NCBI GenBank assembly: GCA_016710625.1
Contig: JADJVK010000001.1
Location: 248,001-312,000, forward strand
Length of the DNA: 64,000 bases
Origin: Saprospiraceae bacterium
GTDB taxonomy: Bacteria; Bacteroidota; Bacteroidia; Chitinophagales; Saprospiraceae
Reading direction: 5' to 3'
Shown piece by piece: positions 44,042-53,357 of the stretch. Every line of letters starts with the position of its first letter. Positions within the stretch are counted from its first letter, which is position 1. The position numbers and the translations under genes were made by a program. Under the pieces are notes generated by a model. The model was given only the letters and a program-made list of their open reading frames with translations, was not told where the DNA came from and ran no database searches.

Positions 44042-46177
44042 CTAATCTTGAGCTTCTATTAATATTTTTAATATTTTGGACGCAGCATCTGCAATTTTTG
44101 TTCCAGGACCAAAAACCCCAATTACTCCATTTTCGTATAAAAAATTATAGTCTTGCACTGGAATTACCCCTCCAACAATCACCATTATGTCTTCTCGATT
44201 TATTTTTGCAAGTTCATTGATGGTTTCTGGGACCAAAGTTTTGTGACCAGCAGCTAATGAAGAAATACCCAAAATATGCACATCATTTTCGGCAGCCTGC
44301 CGAGCCGCTTCTGCTGGAGTTTGAAATAATGGTCCTAAATCAACGTCAAAACCCAAATCCGCAAAGCTGGTTGCAATGATTTTTGCCCCCCTATCATGCC
44401 CATCCTGACCGAGTTTCGCAATTAATATCCTAGGTCTTCTGCCTTCCTTTTTGGCAAATTCATCCGCCAATCTCTGAGCTTCTTGAAACTGCATATCATT
44501 TTTTATTTCGTTTGAATACACCCCTGAAACTAGTCTATTGTTGGCGACATATCTTCCAAAAACTTTTTCCATAGCCAATGAAATTTCGCCAAGTGTTGCT
44601 CTGCTTTTTGCAGCATCTATAGCCAATTCCAATAAATTTCCAGTATTATCTTTGGCTGCCTGTGTTATTTTTTCCAATTTTTCTTGTACTTCCTGCTCCT
44701 TCCTCGATGACTTTAGTTTTTCCAGCCTTTCTAATTGACTTTTCAGCACCGCCTTATTATCAACTTCCAAAATATCAAGTTGGCTATCATTTTCTGTTTG
44801 AAAGATATTTACCCCCACAATTTTATCAATGCCACCATCAATTCTTGCTTGTTTTCTTGCGGCAGCTTCTTCTATTTTTAATTTAGGCAATCCGCTTTCA
44901 ATTGCTTTTGCCATTCCACCCATTGCTTCTATTTCCTCAATGATTTCCCATGCCTTTTGGGCTAGTTCCTGAGTCAATTGCTCAACATAATAGGAACCCC
45001 CTAATGGGTCAACTACTTTCGTAACTCCAGATTCTTTCTGTATATAAATTTGAGTGTCTCTAGCAATTTTAGCAGAAAAATCCGTCGGCAATGCAATAGC
45101 TTCATCCAATGCATTGGTATGAAGTGACTGTGTGCCACCTAAAACAGCGGACATAGCTTCGATGCAAGTTCGAGCAATGTTATTATATGGGTCTTGCTCG
45201 GTCAGGCTCCATCCAGAAGTTTGACAATGGGTTCTTAAGGCTAATGATTTTTTGTTTTTTGGATTGAATTTTTGTACTATTTTTGACCATAGCAATCTAG
45301 CTGCTCTCATTTTCGCCACTTCCATAAAATGGTTCATGCCGATTGCCCAAAAGAAAGATAATCTAGGGGCAAAATTGTCTATATCCAAACCAGCCGCTAT
45401 TCCAGTTTTTAGGTATTCCAAACCATCTGCAAGGGTATATGCCAATTCCAATTCAGCAGTTGCACCAGCCTCTTGCATATGGTAGCCAGAAATACTTATT
45501 GAATTGAATTTTGGCATTTTTTGAGAAGTAAAAGCAAAAATATCGGCGATGATTCTCATGGAATGTTTGGGTGGATAAATGTAAGTGTTTCGCACCATGA
45601 ATTCCTTTAAGATATCGTTTTGTATCGTTCCACTCAATTGTTCCATCGACACTCCTTGTTCCATTGCAGCTACAATATAAAATGCCATAATTGGAATAAC
45701 CGCTCCATTCATGGTCATCGAGACAGACATTTGATCTAATGGAATGCTATCGAACAAAATCTTCATATCTTCCACACTATCAATGGCTACACCTGCCTTT
45801 CCCACATCACCTCTTACTCGTTCATGATCAGAATCATAACCACGGTGGGTTGCTAAATCAAAGGCAACTGACAATCCTTTTTGCCCGTTTGCTAAATTCC
45901 TTCTATAAAAAGCATTGCTTTCTTCCGCAGTTGAAAATCCTGCATACTGCCGAATGGTCCATGGAGAAACAGCATACATAGTGCTGTAAGGACCTCGTAA
46001 ATAAGGCGGAATGCCAGAGACAAAACCTATGTGAGCAATATGCTCCACATCTTCTTTAAAATACTGCTCTTGTACTTGAATTCCTTCTGCGGTGTTGTTG
46101 GTTTTTCTGCTCTTGCTTTGATTTTCACTGAAATCGAAAACCAATTTATGCTCTTTAATATTTGGCAATTCCTTCAT
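44042..46177 (-). CDS. Methylmalonyl-CoA mutase large subunit
   Basis: A B12-dependent mutase interconverting succinyl-CoA and methylmalonyl-CoA, about 711 residues. The catalytic barrel shows 'YAGFSTAEESNAFYRRNLAN', 'LSVAFDLATHRGYDSDHERV' and 'SVSMTMNGAVIPIMAFYI'; the C-terminal cobalamin domain has the DxHxxG motif in 'LGQDGHDRGAKIIA', with 'ILGISSLAAGHKTLVPETI'. I chose the ATG at 46177 ('MKELPNIKEHKLVFDF') because a -7 element lies at 46202-46209, inside a longer reading frame. The small subunit is not adjacent. ligA follows after 3 bases. Confidence 0.94.
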   Translation of the reverse strand: MKELPNIKEHKLVFDFSENQSKSRKTNNTAEGIQVQEQYFKEDVEHIAHIGFVSGIPPYLRGPYSTMYAVSPWTIRQYAGFSTAEESNAFYRRNLANGQKGLSVAFDLATHRGYDSDHERVRGDVGKAGVAIDSVEDMKILFDSIPLDQMSVSMTMNGAVIPIMAFYIVAAMEQGVSMEQLSGTIQNDILKEFMVRNTYIYPPKHSMRIIADIFAFTSQKMPKFNSISISGYHMQEAGATAELELAYTLADGLEYLKTGIAAGLDIDNFAPRLSFFWAIGMNHFMEVAKMRAARLLWSKIVQKFNPKNKKSLALRTHCQTSGWSLTEQDPYNNIARTCIEAMSAVLGGTQSLHTNALDEAIALPTDFSAKIARDTQIYIQKESGVTKVVDPLGGSYYVEQLTQELAQKAWEIIEEIEAMGGMAKAIESGLPKLKIEEAAARKQARIDGGIDKIVGVNIFQTENDSQLDILEVDNKAVLKSQLERLEKLKSSRKEQEVQEKLEKITQAAKDNTGNLLELAIDAAKSRATLGEISLAMEKVFGRYVANNRLVSGVYSNEIKNDMQFQEAQRLADEFAKKEGRRPRILIAKLGQDGHDRGAKIIATSFADLGFDVDLGPLFQTPAEAARQAAENDVHILGISSLAAGHKTLVPETINELAKINREDIMVIVGGVIPVQDYNFLYENGVIGVFGPGTKIADAASKILKILIEAQD

Positions 46178-46201
46178 TATGGCTGTCAATGTTAATTTAA
46201 A

Positions 46202-46209
46202 CAAAGATA
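46202..46209 (-). promoter_or_regulatory. Promoter -7 element of the mutase-ligA unit
   Basis: TATCTTTG on the minus strand, 24 bases before the chosen ATG. No well-spaced TTG is seen. Confidence 0.45.
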
Positions 46210-46325
46210 CAACAACCAATTTATAAAAAAAACGTTAAGATTATCTCAGTTATATTATCTTAAAAAAAGAATATAATTGGCAATTAAAGTATTAATTTGG
46301 CAATGTTTTTTTAATTTTCAAATAA

Positions 46326-46990
46326 ATGGTTGCAAAAGATTTGGTTTCGAATACCGTAATGCCACTTGTTTTTAAGGATACTTTTAAACAGGGCTTGAGC
46401 ATTATGTCTTTTTATCATTTACGACACTTGCCTGTTGTGGATAAAAAAAGTTCGTAGGTATCGTAACCGAAGATGATTTGCTCAATTTCAACCAGGACGA
46501 TACAATTGCAACTCTTGTAAAATCAGAGTCATTAAAGAAAATTGCTGCTTTAGAGGATAAGCATATCTATGAGATCATGCAATTGATGGGAGATCACAAG
46601 TTAACGATGATTCCTGTTATTAATAGCAACGAAGTTTATTTAGGGTTAATCACTTTGGAGGAAATCATTAAATATTTTACTGAATCTTCTTCTATTGCTG
46701 AGCCTGGTTGTATCCTCGTATTGACAATCAAAAAAAGGGATTATTCTTTGGGAGAAATTGCAAGAATTGTAGAGTCAGAAAACGGTTCTATCCTCAACTC
46801 ATCCATCACTTATTTGCCTGAATCGGACTTAATTGAAGTGACATTAAAGCTGAACAAACAAGAAATCAATCCTATTGTTGCAACCTTTGAAAGATATAAT
46901 TATACGGTGAAAGCATCCTATTCAGAAAACGATTATTATCATCTATTTCAGGAAAGATATGATCATTTGATGAATTATTTGAATGTTTGA
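46326..46990 (+). CDS. Twin CBS domain protein (one frameshift)
   Basis: The ATG at 46326 starts 'MVAKDLVSNTVMPLVFKDTF', the first CBS half, which stops just after 'HLPVVDKK'. One missing A in the run at 46443-46449 would join it to 'FVGIVTEDDLLNF' and the second CBS motif ('LMGDHKLTMIPVINSNEVYL') to give about 221 residues. The C-terminal 70 residues look like an ACT-type fold ('CILVLTIKKRDYSLGEIARI'). CBS pairs bind adenine nucleotides and regulate partners. In Bacteroidota such a gene commonly sits beside nadK; here nadK is two genes downstream on the same strand. Confidence 0.82.
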
Positions 46991-47002
46991 TAATGGACAA
47001 TC

Positions 47003-48436
47003 ATGAGATTAAATCTACAAAAATTTAATTGCAATATTCTCATTGTCAAAACTTTATTTTTCCTTCATTTCTTTTCGTCTTTTTCTATAAGTGCCCAAAA
47101 TGAAAAGCTAATTATACAAAAAATTATGCTTTCGGGCAACAAAAGAACGCTGGATAATACGATCAAAAGAGAGTTGACTTTTCATGAAAATGATACTTTG
47201 CAATTAAAGGATTTGGATAAAATTATTCAATTCAATAAATCTAGAATTCTCGGAACGGGAATTGCCAATCAAATAAATATCAACCTAAAAAATTGGGATA
47301 CCGAATCTGGAAAAACAGATGTATTAGTTGAAATAAAAGAAGCAATTTTTTTGTACCCCATCCCTATTGCTGAATTAGCCGATAGAAATTTCAATGTGTG
47401 GATTAAAGAACAAAAAGCATCCCTCTCAAGATTGAATATTGGTACTTATACCTATTGGTTGAATGCCAGTGGTAGGGCTGAGCTTATGAAATTTACCCTT
47501 CTTTTTGGTTACACCAACAAATTTGAATTCAATTATACCCAACCCGCCTTAAATACTAAAAGGACTATTGGAATCAATTTAAATCTTCATTATTCTAGCT
47601 CAAAAGAGTTGGGTTACGATACTCAAAATAACAAGTTGGTGTTTAAAAGGCTCAACGAGCCAGCTATACAAAAACAAAAATATACAGTAGGTGTTTTCTA
47701 TAGACCTGAAGTTTTTACGAATTATACTTTTAGTATAAGCTATCAAAAAAATAACATAAGCGACTCTATCATAAATAGTTACAATGAAGATTTTTTAGGA
47801 AAATCCATTCATCAAAATTACTTTTCCGCAAAATATCAATTGGATATAGACAAAAGAAATTTGAAAGTATTTGCCACTAAAGGATTTAAAATATCTACTT
47901 ACCTTCAGAAAGATGGTATTTTTGAGCAAGATGATTTAAACCGAATAATATGGGGGATTGGAGGGGAGAAATATTGGGCATTGAGTCAAAAATGGAATAT
48001 TGACCTAAAAATGAAGGCTCAATTGACACATTATTTCAATGATAAAATTCCGTATTACACGAATAAAGCCTTGGGCTATGAAAAGGATTATTTGAGAGGA
48101 TACGAATATTATGTGGTGGATGGCCAGAAATATTATTGGGGAAAAACAAATCTTAAATACCTGATTTTAGACAAAATAATACATTGGGGAAAAATTATGC
48201 CTATTCCAAAATTGAGAAATATGCCTATTCAGTTCTTTCCCTCCTTAAATTTTGATGCTGGATATGTTGATAATAAGCTGCAAAAAGCTAGCAACAACCT
48301 TCAAAATACGTTTTTATTTAGCTATGGATTTGGGTGGAACACCCTTTTGTACAATAATAAATTGATTCAAATAGAATATTCTATCAATCATTTAAACGAA
48401 AAAGCACTATTTTTACATTATGATATTGGTTTCTGA
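47003..48436 (+). CDS. Outer-membrane barrel with one POTRA domain (BamA/TamA-like)
   Basis: A 477-residue Omp85-like protein. A signal peptide ends 'SFSISAQ'. One POTRA domain follows (about residues 34-110; 'IQKIMLSGNKRTLDNTIKRE', 'IIQFNKSRILGTGIANQINI'). The rest is a barrel of the surface-antigen type ('LLFGYTNKFEFNYTQPAL', 'YLRGYEYYVVDGQKYYWGKT', close to the family's RGY element; end 'EKALFLHYDIGF'). With one POTRA it is far shorter than BamA. It lies between the CBS gene (12 bases) and nadK (1-base overlap) and may insert or export a subset of outer-membrane proteins. Confidence 0.82.
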   Translation: MRLNLQKFNCNILIVKTLFFLHFFSSFSISAQNEKLIIQKIMLSGNKRTLDNTIKRELTFHENDTLQLKDLDKIIQFNKSRILGTGIANQININLKNWDTESGKTDVLVEIKEAIFLYPIPIAELADRNFNVWIKEQKASLSRLNIGTYTYWLNASGRAELMKFTLLFGYTNKFEFNYTQPALNTKRTIGINLNLHYSSSKELGYDTQNNKLVFKRLNEPAIQKQKYTVGVFYRPEVFTNYTFSISYQKNNISDSIINSYNEDFLGKSIHQNYFSAKYQLDIDKRNLKVFATKGFKISTYLQKDGIFEQDDLNRIIWGIGGEKYWALSQKWNIDLKMKAQLTHYFNDKIPYYTNKALGYEKDYLRGYEYYVVDGQKYYWGKTNLKYLILDKIIHWGKIMPIPKLRNMPIQFFPSLNFDAGYVDNKLQKASNNLQNTFLFSYGFGWNTLLYNNKLIQIEYSINHLNEKALFLHYDIGF

Positions 48437-49317
48437 TGCAAGTAATAATTTATAGTACCTTATTTAAAGAAAAAGATAAAGAATATATTCAAGAACTGTT
48501 TGATGAGCTCATCAAATTAGAGGTAAGCTTTTATGTATATAAGCCTTATTATGAGCAACTTGTTGACAAAATATCAATGGGAACGGATGTCAAATTGATA
48601 GAAAAATTTGAAGATCTTACTGCCCAAAAATTTGATTTCGTCATTACGTTAGGTGGTGACGGCACTATATTGAGTGTCGTAAATTTTGTTAAAAACAGTG
48701 GTATTCCTGTTTTTGGTATCAACTTAGGAAGGTTAGGCTTTTTAGCAAATATTGAAAAAGTAAATATCAAACTTGCTCTTAATGCTCTAAACAATCGACA
48801 AATCAATATCGAAGAAAGAGGCATGCTCTATTTGGAATCCAACCTACCGATGTTTGATGGAAATATGATTGCTTTGAATGATTTCACTGTGCTGAAAAGG
48901 GATACTTCATCCATGATCACCATTCTTACTTATCTCAATGGTGCTTATCTGAATTCGTATTGGGCAGATGGATTGATTGTATCTACTCCAACTGGCTCAA
49001 CTGGTTATTCTTTAAGTTGTGGAGGTCCTATTATATTTCCAAATTCAGATAACTTCGTCATTACGCCAGTAGCTCCCCACAACCTGAACGTAAGACCCGT
49101 CATCATTCCAGACTCTTCCGTACTTTCGTTCGAAATCATTGGTAGAGCTGAGAATTTTCTTTGTACTTTGGATTCTCGATTTGAAACCATCACACAACAC
49201 CACCAGTTGGCAATTCGAAAAAATAATTATAAGATAAAATTAGTTCAATTGCACGGAGTGAATTTTCTAAATGTACTCAGAGGGAAATTAGCTTGGGGAA
49301 ATGATCTTAGAAATTAA
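48436..49317 (+). CDS. nadK: NAD kinase
   Basis: An ATP-NAD kinase making NADP, 293 residues. The defining motif is 'VITLGGDGTILSVVNFV', followed by 'INLGRLGFLANIEK', 'ALNDFTVLKRDTSSMI', 'WADGLIVSTPTGSTGYSLSC' and 'VITPVAPHNLNVRPVII'. Its ATG overlaps the stop of the barrel gene (TGATG), so translation is coupled. The 3' end overlaps the convergent MFS gene by 4 bases. Confidence 0.95.
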   Translation: MQVIIYSTLFKEKDKEYIQELFDELIKLEVSFYVYKPYYEQLVDKISMGTDVKLIEKFEDLTAQKFDFVITLGGDGTILSVVNFVKNSGIPVFGINLGRLGFLANIEKVNIKLALNALNNRQINIEERGMLYLESNLPMFDGNMIALNDFTVLKRDTSSMITILTYLNGAYLNSYWADGLIVSTPTGSTGYSLSCGGPIIFPNSDNFVITPVAPHNLNVRPVIIPDSSVLSFEIIGRAENFLCTLDSRFETITQHHQLAIRKNNYKIKLVQLHGVNFLNVLRGKLAWGNDLRN

Positions 49318-50565
49318 TTTAGGTCTATTTCTTTTAGTGCCTTTGCCTTCCACCAAGTGATGATGACTACCAATATCGTCATACAACCACCAAAAACTAC
49401 GGCTGGAACTGTGCCCATATATTTTGCTGTTATGCCGGATTCATATGCTCCTAGCTCATTGCTAGAGCCAATAAACATAGAATTAACGGCAGCAACTCTT
49501 CCTCTCATTTCATCAGGTGTTTTTATTTGTAATATAGATCGTCGGATATTCACACTAATTCCATCAAAAATTCCACTAAAAAACAAACAAATAAAGGAAA
49601 TATAAAAGTTGGTAGAAATCCCAAAAAGGATAATCGACACTCCGAAAAGCATAATGGAAACTAGTAGTTTTACTCCAGGTCTCGTCTTTAAAGGGAAATG
49701 AGTCAAGGTTAGTAAAGTAAATAAAGTGCCGAAAAAAGTGGCTGCCCGCAACAATCCCAATTCAAATTTGCCAATATGCAGAATATCAATGGCAAAAACT
49801 GGCAATAGTGCAACTGCCCCTCCAAATAAAACGGCGAACATATCCAAAGACAATGCTGCTAATATTGCTTTCTCTTTAAAAACATATTTCAACCCTACCA
49901 CTAAGCTTTCCCAAAATGATTGCTCCTCTTTTTTAGAACTAATTGGTTTTTCTTTGATAAAAAACAAACAAATTAATGCTATTATCAAAAATGAAATCAT
50001 AAAAAAGAATGAGTTCGTGATACCAACAAATGCATATAAAAATCCAGCAATCATGGGACCTAAAATCGCCCCCACAATCCAAGAGGTACTACTCCAAGTG
50101 GATGCATTGATGTATGCCTCTCTTGGCGTCAGCTGAGCAATAAATGAAAAGGAGGCTGGCTCAACAAAAGATCGGATAACCCCATTCAGAAAAGAAGAAC
50201 CATAAATAATATAAATAATGATTTGCTTTCCATAACTATCCAAAACTGAGGGTAATGTTACCCACAATAATATTGAAGCATATATCAAATAGCCAAAATA
50301 GCAGCCGATAAGCAATCTTTTCTTTTTCGTCCGATCCACTATTCTTCCTGAAAATAAGGCGAGACCTAGAGCAGGAATTAATTCAGCAAGAAAGAAATTT
50401 CCTAAAATAGCTTTGTCATTTGTCAATTCATAAAGCCACCAGCCAAGTAAAACTACTGGTAATGATAATGACATGGTTAAAAGAAATCTAGCAAAAGATA
50501 TAAAGACTAAATTCTCTATATTTCAATGCTTGATATGGATCTTTTTCTACTTTAATTGATTGCAA
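49314..50565 (-). CDS. MFS exporter, EntS-like MFS_3 family (one frameshift)
   Basis: A 12-segment major facilitator of the MFS_3 group ('MSLSLPVVLLGWWLYELTND', 'FSGRIVDRTKKKRLLIGCYF', 'INASTWSSTSWIVGAILGPM'). The longest uninterrupted frame from an ATG starts at 50474, but the first half of the first membrane segment lies upstream in another frame ('DPYQALKYREFSLYIF'), rejoined to 'ARFLLTMSLSL' by removing one base from the four-base run at 50493-50496. The true start is unresolved; TTG at 50565 is the best candidate and no ATG is in frame. Members export siderophores, drugs or macrolides. The substrate is unknown. Confidence 0.78.
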
Positions 50566-50644
50566 AGCTCTTTTTTTTGCAAAAATAATTTAATCCATAA
50601 TAAATTAAGATTTATTTCTTGGCTTAGAATCAAATACAAAAAAA

Positions 50645-51487
50645 CTATTGCATTTTCGAATCAAAATTATGTCTTAACCCACTATAATTCTTGAGCACTG
50701 CTTTTATACTACCAACAGAAACAGGAGATTCGATTAAAATAGGAATTTTGTTGCCATCATTCGAAACATAGACGGACATAGCTGTATTTTCTTTGAAAAC
50801 ATTTCCCGCTACAACTTGAGGCATAAATTTAAGAGCATTATATTTTGCATCAGTTCCATGAAGTTTTATGTTATTTACTTCACCTTTATATTTTATTTTT
50901 AAAGGCCAAGTTTCTTTGTCTAAAAATATTTTAATAGGAACTTCTGAATTGACAGTCATTTTTTTGTAATCAATATTTCTGGTGAAATATAGAATGGACA
51001 TCATATCGTGCATACAACCGTCCATCTTTTTTACAAGAGTTTTAGTACTATTCTCATTCTCTCCATAATAGGTTGTCGCAGAACGATTTCCTTGGTCAAA
51101 TACGATTTTTTCGTAGAATTTCACTTTTCCTTCGTTCACATTTCGCTCAAAAACTGTTGGCAACATCGAGTTTTTATCAATATTAGATACATACTTGTCA
51201 TCTAACTTGAAAAACCACTCATAGGATTTGTAGGTTTTTCCAACAGCCGTCATTTTATATTGATTCCCAAGATCATTAATATTGAAAGTTACTTCACCAG
51301 CTGATAGCCATATGAAATTCCAGTTGTAATAAACTTTATAAGTAATAGTTTCACCTCCCTTGAAGGTGGTGTTTTCTATATAGCAAGGCTCAATTTGGAC
51401 AGTATTTGTGTGAACATTGCTATCTGCAAATGAAAAAAATAAGCAAACTATTGGGAAACACATCCATCTTAATATTTTATTTCTCAT
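50645..51487 (-). CDS. DUF3108 family exported protein
   Basis: A 280-residue protein with a signal peptide ('WMCFPIVCLFFSFADS'). The body matches DUF3108: 'FKGGETITYKVYYNWNFIWL', 'AGEVTFNINDLGNQYKMTAV', 'YEWFFKLDDKYVSNIDKNSM', 'DMMSILYFTRNIDYKK'. The family is a lipocalin-like or LolA-like beta structure in the periplasm, with no proven function. It is the last gene of an operon with a flippase-like protein and PorG; the start overlaps the flippase gene by 11 bases. Confidence 0.85.
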   Translation of the reverse strand: MRNKILRWMCFPIVCLFFSFADSNVHTNTVQIEPCYIENTTFKGGETITYKVYYNWNFIWLSAGEVTFNINDLGNQYKMTAVGKTYKSYEWFFKLDDKYVSNIDKNSMLPTVFERNVNEGKVKFYEKIVFDQGNRSATTYYGENENSTKTLVKKMDGCMHDMMSILYFTRNIDYKKMTVNSEVPIKIFLDKETWPLKIKYKGEVNNIKLHGTDAKYNALKFMPQVVAGNVFKENTAMSVYVSNDGNKIPILIESPVSVGSIKAVLKNYSGLRHNFDSKMQ

Positions 51488-52484
51488 AACCCAATGATTT
51501 AACGATATTAATGCTAATTACAAAAATTAAACCAATAAACGAAGGTAATAACACATTTATTACCCATAAAGTATATGTAGAAGCCAATATTAGCATATTA
51601 TTCACATTAAAATGACTCCAAATCTGTAATGCAATTTCTCCACGAGTCACTAGACCCAACATAGGAGGCAAGGGGATACTAGTTTGGAGGAAAAAGAAAG
51701 TAGCAATGCAAGCAAGCCCTGTAAAAAAAGGAGGTTCTATGTCAAAAAACATTAAAACCATGAAATATTGCAAACAATATAGGCTGTATCTAAAAAAAGC
51801 TATCAATAATGCCATCGATAATTCTTTGGAAGAATAATGCGTTAAAATCAATAAATGCTTTAACACTTTATTAAATCTTTTTATCCACTGAATTTTCTTG
51901 GCAAAAGGCACTAATAAGTCTATGTTGTAAAAAATAAAAAATAAGGTAAGAATAAATAAAACGCCAAATGTAAATATGGATGTCATGGCAATTTTATTCA
52001 GATCCAAAAAATAATAGCTAAAATATAAAAACCCGATAATTCCGAAAGATAAGGTAATTAGTATTTGACAAAAGCTAGATAAAATAGTGGCAATAACTCC
52101 TTTCCACTGATTTTCAGGCTTCAGCCATAAGATTCTCCCCCCATATTCACCAATTCTATTGGGCGTAAAAACAGAGAAAAGCACCCCTGTAAGAACCGCT
52201 CTGTAAGCCTTAAAAAAACCGATTGGGTCAAAATCTCTAGTAAATTTCATCCATTTGAAAGTTTCTAGAGCCCAGTTTAATGGCATTAAAACGATTGCAG
52301 ATATAAGCCAAAAGATATTGCGGTCATTGATTCTATCAAGTACTAATTGGTTAAAATCATAAACGTTTTCATGATTAATTACTTGATGATAAATGACCCA
52401 AGAAAACAATAAAGCAACTGTGAATTTTATTACGGTATTGATTACCCTATTTCCCCATATCGCTTTTATCTCCATTTTGGACAT
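51477..52484 (-). CDS. Lysylphosphatidylglycerol synthase/flippase-like membrane protein
   Basis: A 335-residue inner-membrane protein of the UPF0104/LPG synthase transmembrane family with about eight segments. Conserved parts are 'WALETFKWMKFTRDFDPIGF', 'GVLFSVFTPNRIGEYGGRIL' and 'LQTSIPLPPMLGLVTRGEIA'. Members flip lipids or add lysine to phosphatidylglycerol, but the aminoacyl-transferase half is absent here. It overlaps PorG by 19 bases (10 if the ATG at 52475 is used) and the DUF3108 gene by 11, so the three are tightly coupled. Confidence 0.85.
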   Translation of the reverse strand: MSKMEIKAIWGNRVINTVIKFTVALLFSWVIYHQVINHENVYDFNQLVLDRINDRNIFWLISAIVLMPLNWALETFKWMKFTRDFDPIGFFKAYRAVLTGVLFSVFTPNRIGEYGGRILWLKPENQWKGVIATILSSFCQILITLSFGIIGFLYFSYYFLDLNKIAMTSIFTFGVLFILTLFFIFYNIDLLVPFAKKIQWIKRFNKVLKHLLILTHYSSKELSMALLIAFFRYSLYCLQYFMVLMFFDIEPPFFTGLACIATFFFLQTSIPLPPMLGLVTRGEIALQIWSHFNVNNMLILASTYTLWVINVLLPSFIGLIFVISINIVKSLGYEK

Positions 52485-53281
52485 TCCAAGGAAGAAAAAT
52501 AGTACATAAAACTAACGCCAACAAATACATAAGTGTCTTTAGTATTGCTATTTCCTCTTTGTCTTCCTTCGATACCAAGTTTTGAACCATCAGGTCCTAA
52601 AAGTGATGGATCAGAAAGCTCTGCTGCTAATTTACCTTTAGATCTTTCCAAATCGTGATTGTTTGGATATACAGTACTCACATCATCCAAATAATCGGTA
52701 TATAATTTTCTTCCCGAAAACTCAATATTCATACTCCAATCAGCATTCAAATCTACTTTAAATCCTGCACCATAGGTCAAACCAGCTTGAGTGGTATAGT
52801 ATTCTTCACCTCTAAACTGTCCTTCGGTTCCTAATGAAGCTAGTTCATACCAAGAGCCATTCAATCTTCCCTTTGGGTTGAATTTGAAAACTGAAAAACC
52901 AGCCAAAACATAGGGAGTGAAGAAATTGTCTTTACTACCATGAATATAAGGTAAGAAATTAAATTCGCACTGTGCTGTTCCGTCCCAGATATTAGATTTG
53001 AAATTTAGGTTTCTTCTTTTCTCATAGACATTTGATGAGTTTGCATCATCAGCACTAACCTGCCCAAATGTACCAGAGAATTTCAGACAAATTCTACTAT
53101 TGAAATTATATCTTCCAGAAACGCCTAAAGACAATCCTGGCTTACTAAGGTTGAATCTGGTGTTCAAATCCCCAAAATAGTAACTTACACCAGCTCCGCC
53201 ACCAACTTCCCAGCCTCTTTGAGCATTTGAGACAAAAATTGTAACTAAAATAACAATTATACTTAAACTATATTTTCTCAC
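52466..53281 (-). CDS. DUF6089 outer-membrane protein, PorG-like
   Basis: A 271-residue outer-membrane barrel protein with a signal peptide ending 'VSNAQRG'. 'GGGAGVSYYFGDLNTRF', 'YVLAGFSVFKFNPKGRLNG', 'GAGFKVDLNADWSMNIEFSG' and the family ending 'YVFVGVSFMYYFS' fit DUF6089, the family of the T9SS component PorG. PorG of known systems links the outer membrane to the PorK/PorN ring, but DUF6089 also has paralogues, so the T9SS role is likely, not proven. The start codon is GTG at 53281; a stop lies just upstream in frame. First gene of the three-gene operon. Confidence 0.8.
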   Translation of the reverse strand: MRKYSLSIIVILVTIFVSNAQRGWEVGGGAGVSYYFGDLNTRFNLSKPGLSLGVSGRYNFNSRICLKFSGTFGQVSADDANSSNVYEKRRNLNFKSNIWDGTAQCEFNFLPYIHGSKDNFFTPYVLAGFSVFKFNPKGRLNGSWYELASLGTEGQFRGEEYYTTQAGLTYGAGFKVDLNADWSMNIEFSGRKLYTDYLDDVSTVYPNNHDLERSKGKLAAELSDPSLLGPDGSKLGIEGRQRGNSNTKDTYVFVGVSFMYYFSSLECPKWR

Positions 53282-53313
53282 TAACTATTAAATTTTGATT
53301 ATGTACGAGATTA

Positions 53314-53331
53314 TACAAAACGAGTTTTGTA
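53314..53331. repeat. Palindrome in the porG upstream region
   Basis: TACAAAAC-GA-GTTTTGTA, 8-bp perfect arms, 33 bases before the porG GTG. No T run follows on either strand, so it looks more like an operator than a terminator. No standard promoter is visible in this gap. Confidence 0.4.
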
Positions 53332-53357
53332 ACGAATGAATTGTTTATAAAAAAAAT

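Noticed and set aside
46178..46219. Longer methylmalonyl-CoA mutase start at 46219
   Set aside because: It overlaps the -7 element at 46202-46209 and adds residues not typical of the family.
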